From contig CAVURC010000007.1 of NCBI GenBank assembly GCA_963743825.1, forward strand, positions 1-64,000: a DNA stretch of 64,000 nucleotides, written 5' to 3'. This stretch comes from Sva-07 sp963743825. Lineage in GTDB: Bacteria; Actinomycetota; Acidimicrobiia; Acidimicrobiales; Ilumatobacteraceae. This document shows, piece after piece, positions 17,901-27,367 of the stretch; the first letter of the stretch is position 1, and every line of letters begins with the position of its first letter. The notes under the pieces are model-generated. The model searched no databases and was not told where the DNA came from. It saw only the letters and a list, made by a program, of their open reading frames with translations. The position numbers were made by a program, and so were the translations under genes.

Positions 17901-19847
17901 ATGGCCTACCGCTACCTCTGGTCTCCGCTGCAGCTCGGCCCCGTCGAGGTGCGCAACCGGATCGTGTTCTCCGCGCACCTCACGAACTACGCGCGCAACG
18001 GTCTGCCCACCGAGCAACACGCCGCCTACTACGCGGCCCGAGCGGCCGGCGGCACCGGGTTGATCATCACCGAGGAACACTCGACGCATCCGACCGACTG
18101 GCCCTACGAGAAGCTGATCCACGGCTTCCATCGCGAGGTGATCCCCGGGTACCGGAAGATCACCGACGCCGTGCACCGTCACCGGGTGCCGATCTTCGCC
18201 CAGATCAACCACAACGGCGGCCAGGCGTCGTCGATGTTCTCGCGCCTTCCCGTGTGGGGCCCGTCACCGGTCGCCGACCCGCTGTTCCGCGAGGTGCCCA
18301 AGGCCGTCACCCAGGCCGAGATCGACGAGATCGTGGCCGGCTACGCGCTCGTCGCCGAGCACTGCGCCGAGGGCGGCTTCGACGGCATCGAACTGCAGTG
18401 CTCGCACAGCTCGATCGTGCGCGGTTTCCTCTCCCCCGCCACCAACCATCGCACCGACGAGTACGGCGGATCGCTGGAGAACCGGACTCGGCTGCTCGTC
18501 GAGATCGTCGCGGCGGTTCGCAAGGAGATCGGCCGCGGCATGGCGCTCGGCGTGCGCATCTGTGGCGACGAGTTGATCGAGCACGGCACCACGGTCGACG
18601 ACGCGGTCCGCATCGCCGAGATCGTCGAGGCCACCGGGCACGTCGACTACATCAACACCTCGATCGGCGTCGCCACGGCGAGCCTGTTCATGATCGAGGC
18701 GTCGATGCACATCCCGCCCGGCTACGCGATGTTCATCCCCTCCGCGATCCGCAAGGCGGTCGAGCTTCCGGTGGTCGGTGTCGGCCGGTTCAAGGATCCG
18801 CTGCAGGCCGAGCGAGCACTCGCCGAGGGCCACTGCGACCTCGTCGGGGTGGTGCGCGGCCAGATCGCCGACGCCGAGTTCGTGGCGAAGGCGCGGGCCG
18901 GGTCGACCGACGAGACGCGGTTGTGCCTGTCGTGCAACCAGGAGTGCGTCGGCCGGATGGGGCTCAACCGCTGGCTCGGCTGCATCGAGAACCCACGCAC
19001 CGGCCGCGAGTCCGAGGGTGTCGGTGCCGTGCAGCTCACCTCGAAGCCCAAGTCGGTCATGGTGGTCGGCGCCGGCCCGGCCGGGCTCCAGGCCGCGATC
19101 GCCGCTCGTCGCAACGGCCACCAGGTGACGGTGTACGAGAAGGAGCCGATTGCCGGCGGGCAGGTCCGCCTCGCCGCGTCGGTGCCGAACCGCGCCGAGT
19201 TCGGCGACATGATCCGCAACCAACTCACCGAGTGCCGGCGTCTCGGCGTGGAGTTCGAGTACGGCGTCGGCGTGTGGCCGGGGCTCGTCGAGGAGAAGCA
19301 GCCCGACCACGTGATCATCGCCACCGGCGCCGAGCCGGCACGTCCGTACTGGGTGCCCGCCGACGCCGACAACGTGGCCGACGTGCGCCAGGTCCTCGAC
19401 GGATCGGTCGAGCCGTTCGGTGACGTCGTCGTGTTCGACGAGATCGGGTTCCACCACGCCACCTCGACCGCCGAGGTGCTCGCCGATCGGGGCTGCAACG
19501 TCGAGATCATCACGCCGGGCATGGTCGTCGGGCAGGACCTCGGCATCACGCTCGACATGGAGAACTGGTGGATGCGCGCCGGCGAGAAGGGAATCGTGCA
19601 GACCACCGATCTCATCGTGACGGGGATGGACGGCCACACGCTGAACCTGCAACACCACCCGACCGGCACGAACCTCACCCGCACACCCGACTGGGTGGTG
19701 CTCGCCGTTCCCGCCAACCCCGTCGAGTGGCTCTACAACGACCTGAAGGCGGCGGGCGTCAGCGTCGAACGCGTCGGTGACTGCGTCGCCCCCCGCCGCG
19801 CCCACGCCGCCGTCATCGAAGGCGAACGCGCCGGCGCCTCCGTGTAG
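17901..19847 (+). CDS. FadH/OYE-family FAD/FMN oxidoreductase, mycofactocin-associated type
   Basis: Intact 648-residue flavoenzyme like 2,4-dienoyl-CoA reductase: an Old Yellow Enzyme FMN barrel, a [4Fe-4S] loop and a C-terminal FAD/NAD domain. Barrel marks are LGPVEVRNRIVFSAH and SPATNHRTDEYGGSLENR. The cluster cysteines are in RLCLSCNQECVGRM and a later GCIENP; the NAD/FAD loop is VMVVGAGPAGLQAAIAARRNG. Overall it matches FadH/OYE oxidoreductases that co-occur with mycofactocin systems, which fits mftE and mftF 9 kb downstream. The ATG at 17901 gives the family start MAYRYLWSPLQLGPVEVRN. A 72-base hairpin follows the stop. Confidence 0.85.
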   Translation: MAYRYLWSPLQLGPVEVRNRIVFSAHLTNYARNGLPTEQHAAYYAARAAGGTGLIITEEHSTHPTDWPYEKLIHGFHREVIPGYRKITDAVHRHRVPIFAQINHNGGQASSMFSRLPVWGPSPVADPLFREVPKAVTQAEIDEIVAGYALVAEHCAEGGFDGIELQCSHSSIVRGFLSPATNHRTDEYGGSLENRTRLLVEIVAAVRKEIGRGMALGVRICGDELIEHGTTVDDAVRIAEIVEATGHVDYINTSIGVATASLFMIEASMHIPPGYAMFIPSAIRKAVELPVVGVGRFKDPLQAERALAEGHCDLVGVVRGQIADAEFVAKARAGSTDETRLCLSCNQECVGRMGLNRWLGCIENPRTGRESEGVGAVQLTSKPKSVMVVGAGPAGLQAAIAARRNGHQVTVYEKEPIAGGQVRLAASVPNRAEFGDMIRNQLTECRRLGVEFEYGVGVWPGLVEEKQPDHVIIATGAEPARPYWVPADADNVADVRQVLDGSVEPFGDVVVFDEIGFHHATSTAEVLADRGCNVEIITPGMVVGQDLGITLDMENWWMRAGEKGIVQTTDLIVTGMDGHTLNLQHHPTGTNLTRTPDWVVLAVPANPVEWLYNDLKAAGVSVERVGDCVAPRRAHAAVIEGERAGASV

Positions 19848-19849
19848 AC

Positions 19850-19921
19850 ATTACAGCCAGGGGTCAGACCCGCGATGTAATCGATCGTCGATTACATCGC
19901 GGGTCTGACCCCTGGTGTAAT
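19850..19921 (+). repeat. Long double hairpin, GGGTC-n-GACCC palindrome, ATTACA type
   Basis: Perfect 28-base inverted arms (19857-19884 and 19888-19915) around TCG, extended by outer ATTACA/TGTAAT after one unpaired G. It can equally be read as two head-to-head units, each ATTACA, GGGTC-n-GACCC core, TGTAAT. It starts two bases after the OYE stop and ends 20 bases before the GH3 start. It has the core of the GAGACG-type repeats with different, still complementary, outer arms. Confidence 0.8.
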
Positions 19922-19941
19922 TCGCTGTCAGTACTCGGCGG

Positions 19942-22521
19942 GTGATCGACATCGATGCGGCACTGGCCGCGCTCTCGCTGGATGACAAGTGCACGCTCGT
20001 GGCAGGGCGCTCGACGTGGCGGACACATGCGTTCCCCGACGCCGGCGTGCCGCAGCTCAAGATGTCCGACGGACCCAACGGCGTGCGCGGTGAAGGACAC
20101 GGCGGATCGGGCACCCCGGGCGTCGTCGTGCCGGCCGGCATCACACTCGGCGCCACGTGGGATCCCGACCTCGTCGGCGAGATCGGGTCGCTGATCGGCA
20201 CCGAGGCACGCCGCAAGGGCGCGCACATCGTGCTCGGCCCGACCGTCAACCTCCATCGCACCCCGGTCGGCGGCCGCACCTTCGAGTGCTACAGCGAAGA
20301 CCCCGAACTGACCGGTGCACTCGCGTCGGCCTACGTCCGTGGCGTGCAGTCGCACGACGTGGCCGTCACCGTCAAACACTTCGCCGCGAACGACACCGAG
20401 ATCGAGCGGATGAGCGTCGACGTCGACGTCGACGAACGCACGCTTCGCGAGCTCTACCTGCGCCCGTTCGAACGCACCGTGAAGGACGCCGACGCGTGGG
20501 GGATCATGAGCGCCTACAACCGCCTCGACGGCGAGTTCTGCGCCCACAATCGGCGCCTGCTGACCGACATCCTGCGAGACGAGTGGGGCTTCGACGGCTT
20601 CGTCGTGTCCGACTGGTACGGCGTCCACGACGCAACCGGCGCCGCGAACGCCGGCCTGAACCTCGAGATGCCCGGGCCCGTGCGCATCTACGGCAACAAG
20701 CTCGCGGCCGCCGTCGAACGAGGCGACGTCGACGAGGCGCAGGTCGACCGGCTCGTGCGCGACCTCCTCGTGCTCGCCAACCGCACGAAGGCCGACGAGC
20801 GATCAGCCGACGACCCCGAGCAGTCGGTCGACGATCCGACCGAGCGCGCCCTCACACGACGGGCCGCCATCGGCGGCACCGTGCTGCTGCGCAACGACCC
20901 GGTCGACGGGTCGCCGATCCTGCCGTTCGACGCCACGACGATCCGCTCGATCGCGGTCATCGGACCGAACGCCGTCGATCGATCGCTGCATGGGCGGCGG
21001 ATCCGCCAGCCTCACCCCGTTCGGTCACCGCACCCTGCTCGGCGCGCTCACCGATCGCATCGGCCCCGGCACAGCGACCGACGCAACCATCACGTACGAG
21101 CCCGGGCGTGCGCATCGATCGGCTCACACCGGTGGTCCGCAAGGCACAGCTCCGTCCGCCCCGACGGCGAGCCCGGCCTGCGCGTCTCGTACGTGAACGG
21201 CACCGACTGGGACGGGGAGGTCGCCGCCGAGGAGACGTCGTCGACCTCACTCGTGCGATTCTTCGGCTCCACACCTCCGGGCATCGATCCGCGCGGGTTC
21301 TCGGCGCGCATCGACGGAGCGTTCGTCCCCGACGTCGACGGGCCGCACACGATCGGCATCGTCACCACCGGCCCGGTGTCGCTCGCCGTCGACGCCGGCA
21401 ACGGCATGATCACCGTCGTCGAGGATCCCGACATGGAACTCCCGCGCAGCGAGGAGTTCTTCGGGTACGGCAGCGTCGAGGTCACCGAGACGATCGAGTG
21501 CACGGCCGGCGTTCCGGTGCCGGTCGCCATCAAGTGGTCGACGGCTGCCGGCAACGGGTTCGCCGCGATCCGACTCGGCGTCCGCTCCCCCGAGCCCGCC
21601 GACCTCATGGACCGCGCGGTCGCTGCCGCAGCCGCCGCCGACATCGCCGTCGTCGTGGTCGGCACGAACGACGAATGGGAGACCGAGGGTCACGATCGCA
21701 CCACGATGGATCTCCCCGGTCGCCAGGACGAACTGGTTCGCCGGGTCGTCGCTGCGAACCCACGTACCGCCGTGATCGTCAACGCCGGCTCGCCGGTGAC
21801 GATGGACTGGGCGGCCGGCGACGACCCGAGCGCCGCCCGCGCCGTCCTGACCTCGTTCTTCGCCGGCCAGGAGCAGGCGGAGGGTCTCGTCGACGTGCTG
21901 TTCGGTGACGCCGATCCCGGCGGCCGTCTGCCGACCACGTTCCCGAAGGCTCTCGCCGACCATCCGGCGTACCTGCACCATCGCCCCGATCACGACAGCA
22001 CGGGCGCCGGCACCCAGCGCTACGGCGAGGGCCTGTTCATCGGATACCGCGGCTACGACGCACGCAGCCTCGCGCCACGCTTCGCATTCGGGCACGGCCT
22101 CAGCTACGGCAGTTCCGACTGGGGCGAGCCCACGGCATCGACGCACACGATCGATGTCGACGGTTCGGTGACCGTGACCGTGCCGGTGACCGCAACAGGC
22201 GAACGCGACGCCACGGTCGTCGTGCAGGGCTACGTCGCGCCGATCGCGCCGAGCGCGAAGCGTCCCCCCAAGGAACTCAAGGCGTGGACCAAGGCAGTCG
22301 TCACGGCAGGCACCACGTCGGAGTCGGTGCTGGAGTTCGGCCCCGACGCATTCCACCACTGGGACACTGCCACCGGGTCGTGGGTCGTCGAGCCGGGCGA
22401 CTACGACCTCGTGATCGCGTCGGCCGCCGACAGCGAGCACGCCCGCATCCGCATCACCGTCACCGACCCCGCGACGAGTTCCGGCGCGGACGTCGCGCCT
22501 GACGATCGCGGTGGACGGTAG
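19942..22521 (+). CDS. GH3 beta-glucosidase with PA14-like insert
   Basis: 859-residue family 3 glycoside hydrolase releasing terminal beta-linked sugars. N-terminal barrel: DGPNGVRGEG, GRTFECYSEDP, VTVKHFAANDTE and the nucleophile Asp in GFDGFVVSDWYGVHD. A PA14-like beta domain is inserted around residues 410-550, then the second alpha/beta domain with VVVGTNDEWETEGHDR and RLPTTFPK, then a fibronectin III-like end (GYRGYDARSL, FAFGHGLSYG). The frame stays open, but 20985-21170 reads as nonsense and recovers in other frames (GSASLTPFGHRTLLGALTDR), so compensating indels are likely there. No signal peptide, so cytoplasmic. GTG start at 19942. Confidence 0.88.
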   Translation: MIDIDAALAALSLDDKCTLVAGRSTWRTHAFPDAGVPQLKMSDGPNGVRGEGHGGSGTPGVVVPAGITLGATWDPDLVGEIGSLIGTEARRKGAHIVLGPTVNLHRTPVGGRTFECYSEDPELTGALASAYVRGVQSHDVAVTVKHFAANDTEIERMSVDVDVDERTLRELYLRPFERTVKDADAWGIMSAYNRLDGEFCAHNRRLLTDILRDEWGFDGFVVSDWYGVHDATGAANAGLNLEMPGPVRIYGNKLAAAVERGDVDEAQVDRLVRDLLVLANRTKADERSADDPEQSVDDPTERALTRRAAIGGTVLLRNDPVDGSPILPFDATTIRSIAVIGPNAVDRSLHGRRIRQPHPVRSPHPARRAHRSHRPRHSDRRNHHVRARACASIGSHRWSARHSSVRPDGEPGLRVSYVNGTDWDGEVAAEETSSTSLVRFFGSTPPGIDPRGFSARIDGAFVPDVDGPHTIGIVTTGPVSLAVDAGNGMITVVEDPDMELPRSEEFFGYGSVEVTETIECTAGVPVPVAIKWSTAAGNGFAAIRLGVRSPEPADLMDRAVAAAAAADIAVVVVGTNDEWETEGHDRTTMDLPGRQDELVRRVVAANPRTAVIVNAGSPVTMDWAAGDDPSAARAVLTSFFAGQEQAEGLVDVLFGDADPGGRLPTTFPKALADHPAYLHHRPDHDSTGAGTQRYGEGLFIGYRGYDARSLAPRFAFGHGLSYGSSDWGEPTASTHTIDVDGSVTVTVPVTATGERDATVVVQGYVAPIAPSAKRPPKELKAWTKAVVTAGTTSESVLEFGPDAFHHWDTATGSWVVEPGDYDLVIASAADSEHARIRITVTDPATSSGADVAPDDRGGR

Positions 22522-22524
22522 CGT
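22519..22524 (+). promoter_or_regulatory. Probable -10 box of DedA gene
   Basis: TAGCGT, nine bases before the ATG at 22534; it begins at the GH3 stop codon. Confidence 0.4.
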
Positions 22525-22533
22525 CGTGGCGCC

Positions 22534-23203
22534 ATGGCCGTGATCGTCGCGAACATCATCACCGACGTCATGGACTGGCTCGACGACTTCTCGTCGAACT
22601 GGTGGTTCCTGCTGATCATCTTCAGCGTTGCGCTGCTCGACTCGGTGATCCCGATCGTGCCGGGCGAGACCACCGTGATCGCCGGCGGGGTCGCCGCCGG
22701 CGCCGGCAACCAGACCCTCGCCCTGGTGATCCTCGCCGGAGCGCTCGGTGCGTTCCTCGGCGACAACCTCGCCTACACGATCGGCCACCGCTTCGAGCCC
22801 CGTGTCAGGGCCTGGGCCGCCAGGCAAGCCGAACCGCACCGAGCGCCTCGAACAGTCCGGTCGCCAGATCCGCAAGCGCGGCGGACCGCTGCTCATCACT
22901 GCACGATTCATCCCGGGTGGCCGCACCGTGTTGACCGTGTCGTGCGGCCTGACCCGTCAGCCGCGTGGTTGGTTCGCCAGGTGGGTGGCCATCGCCGCGG
23001 TCATCTGGGCGACCTACGCCGGCGGGCTCGGCTACCTCTTCGGACAGGCCTTCGAGGACGACCACGCCATCGCGTTCTGGCTGGCCTTCGGCACCGCTCT
23101 CGGCATCACGGCGTTGATCGAGATCATCCGATGGATCCGCGATCGGCGACGTACCCCTGTGATTGCGCACGCCGAGGAGCCCGACCGTACGCTGGGCGAA
23201 TGA
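22534..23203 (+). CDS. DedA/VTT-domain membrane protein (frameshifted once)
   Basis: Integral membrane protein of about 222 residues in the DedA superfamily, whose members include undecaprenyl-phosphate and phospholipid flippases. WWFLLIIFSVALLDSVIPIVPGET carries the re-entrant loop with conserved Glu; GAFLGDNLAYTIGHRF and, after a break near 22812, ITARFIPGGRTVLTVSCGLT carry the conserved Arg and Gly of the second re-entrant loop. A C-terminal helix ends in RTPVIAHAEEPDRTLGE. Its TGA overlaps the ATG of fixB, but a -10 box for fixB lies within its last codons, so read-through from here may be minor. Confidence 0.8.
23188..23193 (+). promoter_or_regulatory. Probable -10 box of fix-mft operon
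   Basis: TACGCT, six bases before the fixB ATG at 23200, inside the end of the DedA gene. Typical leaderless spacing, implying the operon has its own promoter. Confidence 0.5.
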
Positions 23204-24165
23204 TTGCGCTGATCCCGGTACGTGACGGGGTGCTCCCCGCCGGCGCTGCCGAGACGATCAGCGAATGCGACGGACACGCGTCTCGTCGCGGGCACCGGAA
23301 CCGGCGACGTCGAACTCGACGGGATGGCGACCACGGCCCTGCTCGTCGAACTCGGGCCGGTCGAACCCGCCCGCTGGACCGCCACGCTGGCACCGATCAT
23401 CCGCCGACTCGCCGAGCAGGGTGTCGACACCGACATCGTCGTGCTCCCCCACGCGCCCGACGGCCGCGACCTGGCACCGCACCTCGCGCTCGCCCTCGAT
23501 CGGCCGCTGCTCGCCGGCGCCACCGAAGTCTCCGCCCACCGTGTTCGAGTCGCCCGTCGAGGTGGGCTCGAACTCCACGAGCAGCGACCGACCGGGCCGT
23601 TCGTGGCCACACTGCAGACCGGAGCCCGCGGGCCTGTCGTCCTTCGACGGTTCGGCGACGGTCGAGCGCATCGACGCTCCGGGCGACACCCCGGTCACGC
23701 ACGATGCCCACGTCGTCGAGGTCCTGCCACCCGACGTGCAGACCATGGACCTGACCGAGGCCCGCCGGATCGTCGGTGGCGGCGCCGGCCTCGAGAGCGA
23801 GGAACGTTTCGAGCAGCTCGACCGCTTCGCTGCCTCGCATCGGCGGGGTGATGGGCGCGACCCGGGTCATCACCGACCGGGCGTGGGTGCACCACGACCG
23901 TCAGATCGGCACGACCGGCGTCGTCGTCGACCCCGTGCTGTACCTCTCGTTCGGTGTGAGCGGAGCCGTGCAACACACGAGCGGGCTCGGACATCCCGAC
24001 CACATCGTCAGCGTCAACACCGACCCGCACTGCCCGATGATGGCGATGTCCGACCTCGCGATCGTCGCCGACGCCAACGCGACACTCGACGAGCTGCTCC
24101 GCCTGATCGAGCCGACCGCCGACGACACGACGACCGGCACCACGAACGAGGCCGACCATGGCTGA
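23200..24165 (+). CDS. fixB: Electron transfer flavoprotein alpha subunit, FixB-like (frameshifted)
   Basis: FAD-binding subunit of a Fix-type electron transfer flavoprotein. N-terminal alpha/beta domain: MIALIPVRDGVLPAG, then LVAGTGTGDVELD and LLVELGPVEPARW. The C-terminal FAD domain is well preserved from about 23850: ATRVITDRAWVHHDRQIGTTG, the FAD loop YLSFGVSGAVQHTSGL and VNTDPHCPMMAMSDLAIVAD. Breaks lie near 23275, between 23540 and 23640, and near 23840. First gene of a six-gene operon; fixC starts inside its last codons. It would take electrons with FixA and pass them to FixC/FixX. Confidence 0.85.
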
Positions 24166-25469
24166 CGCGATGACTGCCGACGCCATCGTGGTCGGTGCGG
24201 GACCGGCCGGTTCTGCGGCCGCAACGGTGCTCGCCCGCCAGGGCTACTCGGTGATCCTGCTCGAACGGGGCAGCTTCCCGGGATCGAAGAACATGTACGG
24301 CGGCGTCGTGTACCCACGCATCCTCGACCAGCTGCATCCCGAGTGGTGGCTCGAGGCACCGATCCAGCGCTGGGTCACCCGCCGATCGACGATGGTGCTC
24401 ACCGAGACCCAGGCGCTCACCGTCGACTTCCGGTCGACCAACTGGGGGACGCCGCCGTACAACGGCGCCACGGCCTACCGACCCGACTGGGACCACTGGC
24501 TCGCCGGCAAGGCCGAGGCCGACGGCGCCCTGCTCGTGTGTTCCACCACGGCGACCGGCCTGCTGCGCGACGCACAGCGGCCACGTGGTCGGCGTCACGA
24601 CCGACCGCCCCGACGGCGACCTCCACGCCCGTGTGGTCATCGCCTGTGACGGCGTGAACAGCTTCCTCGCCAAGGAGGCCGGGCTCTACGGCGAGGTCGA
24701 CGCGGCGAACTACACGGTCGGCGTCAAGGAGACGATCGCCCTGCCCAAGGATGTCATCGACGAGCGCTTCGGCGTTCGCGACCGCGACGGCGTCGACATC
24801 GAGATCCTCGGCGGCACCTCGGGCGTCAACGGCGGCGGGTTCATCTACACGAACCTCGACACGCTCGCGGTCGGTGTCGTGCTCAAGCTTCCCAAGCTCG
24901 GTGCGCAGAAGCTGCGGCCCGAGCAGATCATCGCCAACCTCAAGGCGCACCCGGCGATCGCGCCGCTCGTCGAGGGCGGCGAGATCAAGGAGTACTCGGC
25001 GCACGTGATCCCCGAGGCCGGTCTCTCGATGATGCCGAAGATGACCGGTGACGGGATGCTCGTGGCCGGCGACGCGGCAGCGATGTGTCTCGCCGCGGGC
25101 ATCTGGCTCGAAGGGGTCAACTTCGCGATGGCGAGCGGCATGTACGCAGGCGAAGCGGCCGCCGAGGCCCTCGCCGCGAACGACACGACCGCCGCCGGAC
25201 TCGCCGGCTACGAACGCCGGCTGAACGACACGTTCGTGCTGCGCGATCACCGCAAGCTGCGGCGGGCGCCGTCGCTGGTGCTGTCGGATCGGGTCCAGCA
25301 TCGGTACCCCGACATGATCGCCAATACGGTGGAGCGCATGTTCCGCGTCGACAACCCGACACCCAAGCCGGGGCTGCGACGCATTCTCAACGAGGAGCGC
25401 AAGCGCGCCGGCGTGAAGCTGCGCGATCTGGCCCGGGACGCCCTCGACGGAATGAGGACGTTCGGATGA
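24158..25469 (+). CDS. fixC: FixC-like electron transfer flavoprotein:quinone oxidoreductase (frameshifted once)
   Basis: FAD enzyme of about 436 residues that moves electrons from ETF to the quinone pool at the membrane face. N-terminal FAD loop AIVVGAGPAGSAAATVLARQG, ERGSFPGSKNMYGGVVYPR, then after a break near 24575 VIACDGVNSFLAKEAGLYG and the second FAD motif MLVAGDAAAMCLAAGIWLEG, where bound flavin is capped. The C-terminal region HRKLRRAPSLVLSDRVQHRYP is FixC-like. Unlike mitochondrial ETF-QO it has no fused ferredoxin domain; that part is the next gene, fixX, reached through an ATGA overlap. Confidence 0.9.
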
Positions 25470-25792
25470 GCACACCGCCGGCGAACACGGGGTTGGGCGG
25501 CGAGCGCTGGCCCGAGCTGTCGTTCGAGGACCTGATCGGCTCGACGCGTTTCGACATCCACGAACGCGCCCACATCACCGTCGACGACACGATCTGCGCC
25601 GACTGCTCGACCCGCGAGTGCGTCGTCGCCTGCCCGGCCAACCTGTTCGTTCCCACGAGCGATGGCGGCATCCTGTTCAACTACGAGCAGTGTTTCGAGT
25701 GCGGCACCTGCTACCTGCTGTGCAACAAGGAAGGCGCCATCACGTGGACCTACCCCGAAGGCGGCCACGGGGTCGTCTTCAAGCGAACGTGA
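25466..25792 (+). CDS. fixX: FixX-like ferredoxin
   Basis: Intact 108-residue ferredoxin-like partner of FixC. Cysteines occur in ICADCSTRECVVACPANLF and FECGTCYLLCNKEGAI; the second set (CxxCxxxC with CP in the first) resembles the single-cluster ETF-QO ferredoxin domain in which one of the two ancestral clusters is partly lost. The C-terminus TWTYPEGGHGVVFKRT matches the FixX ending. The first ~35 residues are an extra N-terminal stretch. Coupled to fixC by overlapping stop and start; fixA follows 25 bases downstream. Confidence 0.9.
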   Translation: MSTPPANTGLGGERWPELSFEDLIGSTRFDIHERAHITVDDTICADCSTRECVVACPANLFVPTSDGGILFNYEQCFECGTCYLLCNKEGAITWTYPEGGHGVVFKRT

Positions 25793-25817
25793 GCGCCCGG
25801 CGACCGGTGGCGATGCC

Positions 25818-26628
25818 GTGAGGATCACCGTCTGCTGGAAGTGGGTGTCGCTCGACCGCGAACACGACGTCGACGAACGCTGGGCCGGGGTCTCCGCAGC
25901 CGACGAGGCCGCGCTCGAGGTGGCACTCTCGCTGCGTGACGTGGTCGCCGACTGCGACGTGCAGGTGATCTGTCTCGGACCGCCCGAGGCCGACGACGTG
26001 CTGCGCGACGCACTTGCCGCTGGTGCGAACTCCGCCACGCGGATCGACGCCTCGCCGGAACTCGACGGGCGCACGGTCGCCGGCGGCGATCGCCGATCAC
26101 CTCCACAGCGCCGACCTGGTGCTGTGCGGCGACTACTCGATCGACCGGGGCACGGGCTCGGTCCCGGCGTTTCTCGCCGCCGAACTCGGCGCGGCCCAGG
26201 CCCTCGGCCTGGTGGGGATCGACGTGGCGACGGCAACCACCATGCCACTGCGCGTCGTCCGCCGGCTCGACGGCGGCCGGCGCGAAGTACTCGACGTGTC
26301 GCTGCCGGCCGTGCTGTCGGTCGAGGGATCGGTGGCGAGGCTCCGACGGGCATCCCTCGCTGCATCGCTCGCATCTCGTGGCACACCGATCACGGCTGCG
26401 GCCGGCCCCCACGGCCGGCCGGCCGAGGCCGAAGTGCACCCGTACCGGCCGCGGGCCAGAACGCTGCCGGCTCCGGCGGGTGACTCACTCTCGCGAGTCA
26501 GGGCGATCCTCGACGTCGGCGGCGACGACGGGCATGCCGAGACGATGACCCTCGACCCGCCGGCGGCCGCACGACGCATCCTCGAACAGCTCGACGAGTG
26601 GGGCTACGACACCCCAGTTCCAGGCTGA
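25818..26628 (+). CDS. fixA: Electron transfer flavoprotein beta subunit, FixA-like (frameshifted once)
   Basis: Partner of FixB, about 270 residues. Family marks: N-terminal RITVCWKWVSL, VSAADEAALEVALSLRD, VICLGPPEADDVLRDALAAGA and, after a break near 26080, the nucleotide-contact segment DLVLCGDYSIDRGTGSVPAFLAAELGA; the usual ETF-beta pattern is GxxSxDxxxxxVP. The GTG at 25818 gives the family start. The C-terminal third (GPHGRPAEAEVHPYRPRARTL) is more like FixA than housekeeping EtfB. The mftE start is seven bases after its stop, tying the electron-transfer module to mycofactocin genes. Confidence 0.87.
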
Positions 26629-26635
26629 GCCGCCC

Positions 26636-27367
26636 ATGCGACTCGGTGATGCGACGTGGAACGAGATCGACCGGGCCACGACGGTCGGTCGGCGGTCCGA
26701 CGACGGCACACTCGCACCGATCCTGCTCATCCCGGTCGGGTCGACCGAGCAGCACGGTCCCCACCTTCCGCTGGCGACCGACACGATGATCGCCGAGGAG
26801 ATCGCCGGGCGGGCGGTTCACCGCACCGATGGCCTGATGATCGGCCCGACGATCTCGGTCAGTGCCTCGGGTGAGCACGCCGACTTCCCCGGCACGCTGT
26901 CGATCGGGACGGCGACCACGACGGCCCTCGTCGTCGAGTTGGTGCGCAGCGCCGACTGGGCTGCCGGCGTGGTGCTCGTGAACGGCCACGGCGGAAACCA
27001 CCGAGCCATCACCGACGCGGTGGCGACGCTCACGTCCGAGGGCCGCACGGCGCTCGGGTGGTGGCCGTCGTGGCCGCGGCGGCTCGACGGTGGTCCCGCC
27101 GACCTCCACGCCGGGCGCATCGAGACCTCGATGATGCTGGCGATCGACCCGGGACTGGTCCGGCTCGAACTCGCCGTCGCCGGCGCCGACTCGTCGATCG
27201 ACGAGCTGCGCACCCGCGGGGTTCGCGCCGTCAGTGCCAACGGTGTCCTCGGCGACCCCGATGGTGCATCAGGTCGTGAGGGTGAGAGGTTCATCACCGC
27301 GTTCGTCGACGATCTCATCCATCAGATCGAGCGGTGGCGCCCGATCGACGCAGTGCCCGAGACGTGA
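26636..27367 (+). CDS. mftE: Mycofactocin peptidase MftE (creatininase family)
   Basis: Intact 243-residue metallopeptidase of the creatininase fold. In mycofactocin synthesis MftE cuts the MftC-modified MftA peptide to release the C-terminal Val-Tyr-derived AHDP unit. Metal-binding and fold residues: IPVGSTEQHGPHLPLATDT, SASGEHADFPGTLSIG, VNGHGGNHRAI and DLHAGRIETSMM with conserved Glu, His and Asp ligands. The ATG is seven bases after fixA, and its TGA overlaps the GTG of mftF. The match to mycofactocin-type rather than creatinine-degrading members rests on the mftF neighbour and on sequence similarity from memory. Confidence 0.88.
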   Translation: MRLGDATWNEIDRATTVGRRSDDGTLAPILLIPVGSTEQHGPHLPLATDTMIAEEIAGRAVHRTDGLMIGPTISVSASGEHADFPGTLSIGTATTTALVVELVRSADWAAGVVLVNGHGGNHRAITDAVATLTSEGRTALGWWPSWPRRLDGGPADLHAGRIETSMMLAIDPGLVRLELAVAGADSSIDELRTRGVRAVSANGVLGDPDGASGREGERFITAFVDDLIHQIERWRPIDAVPET

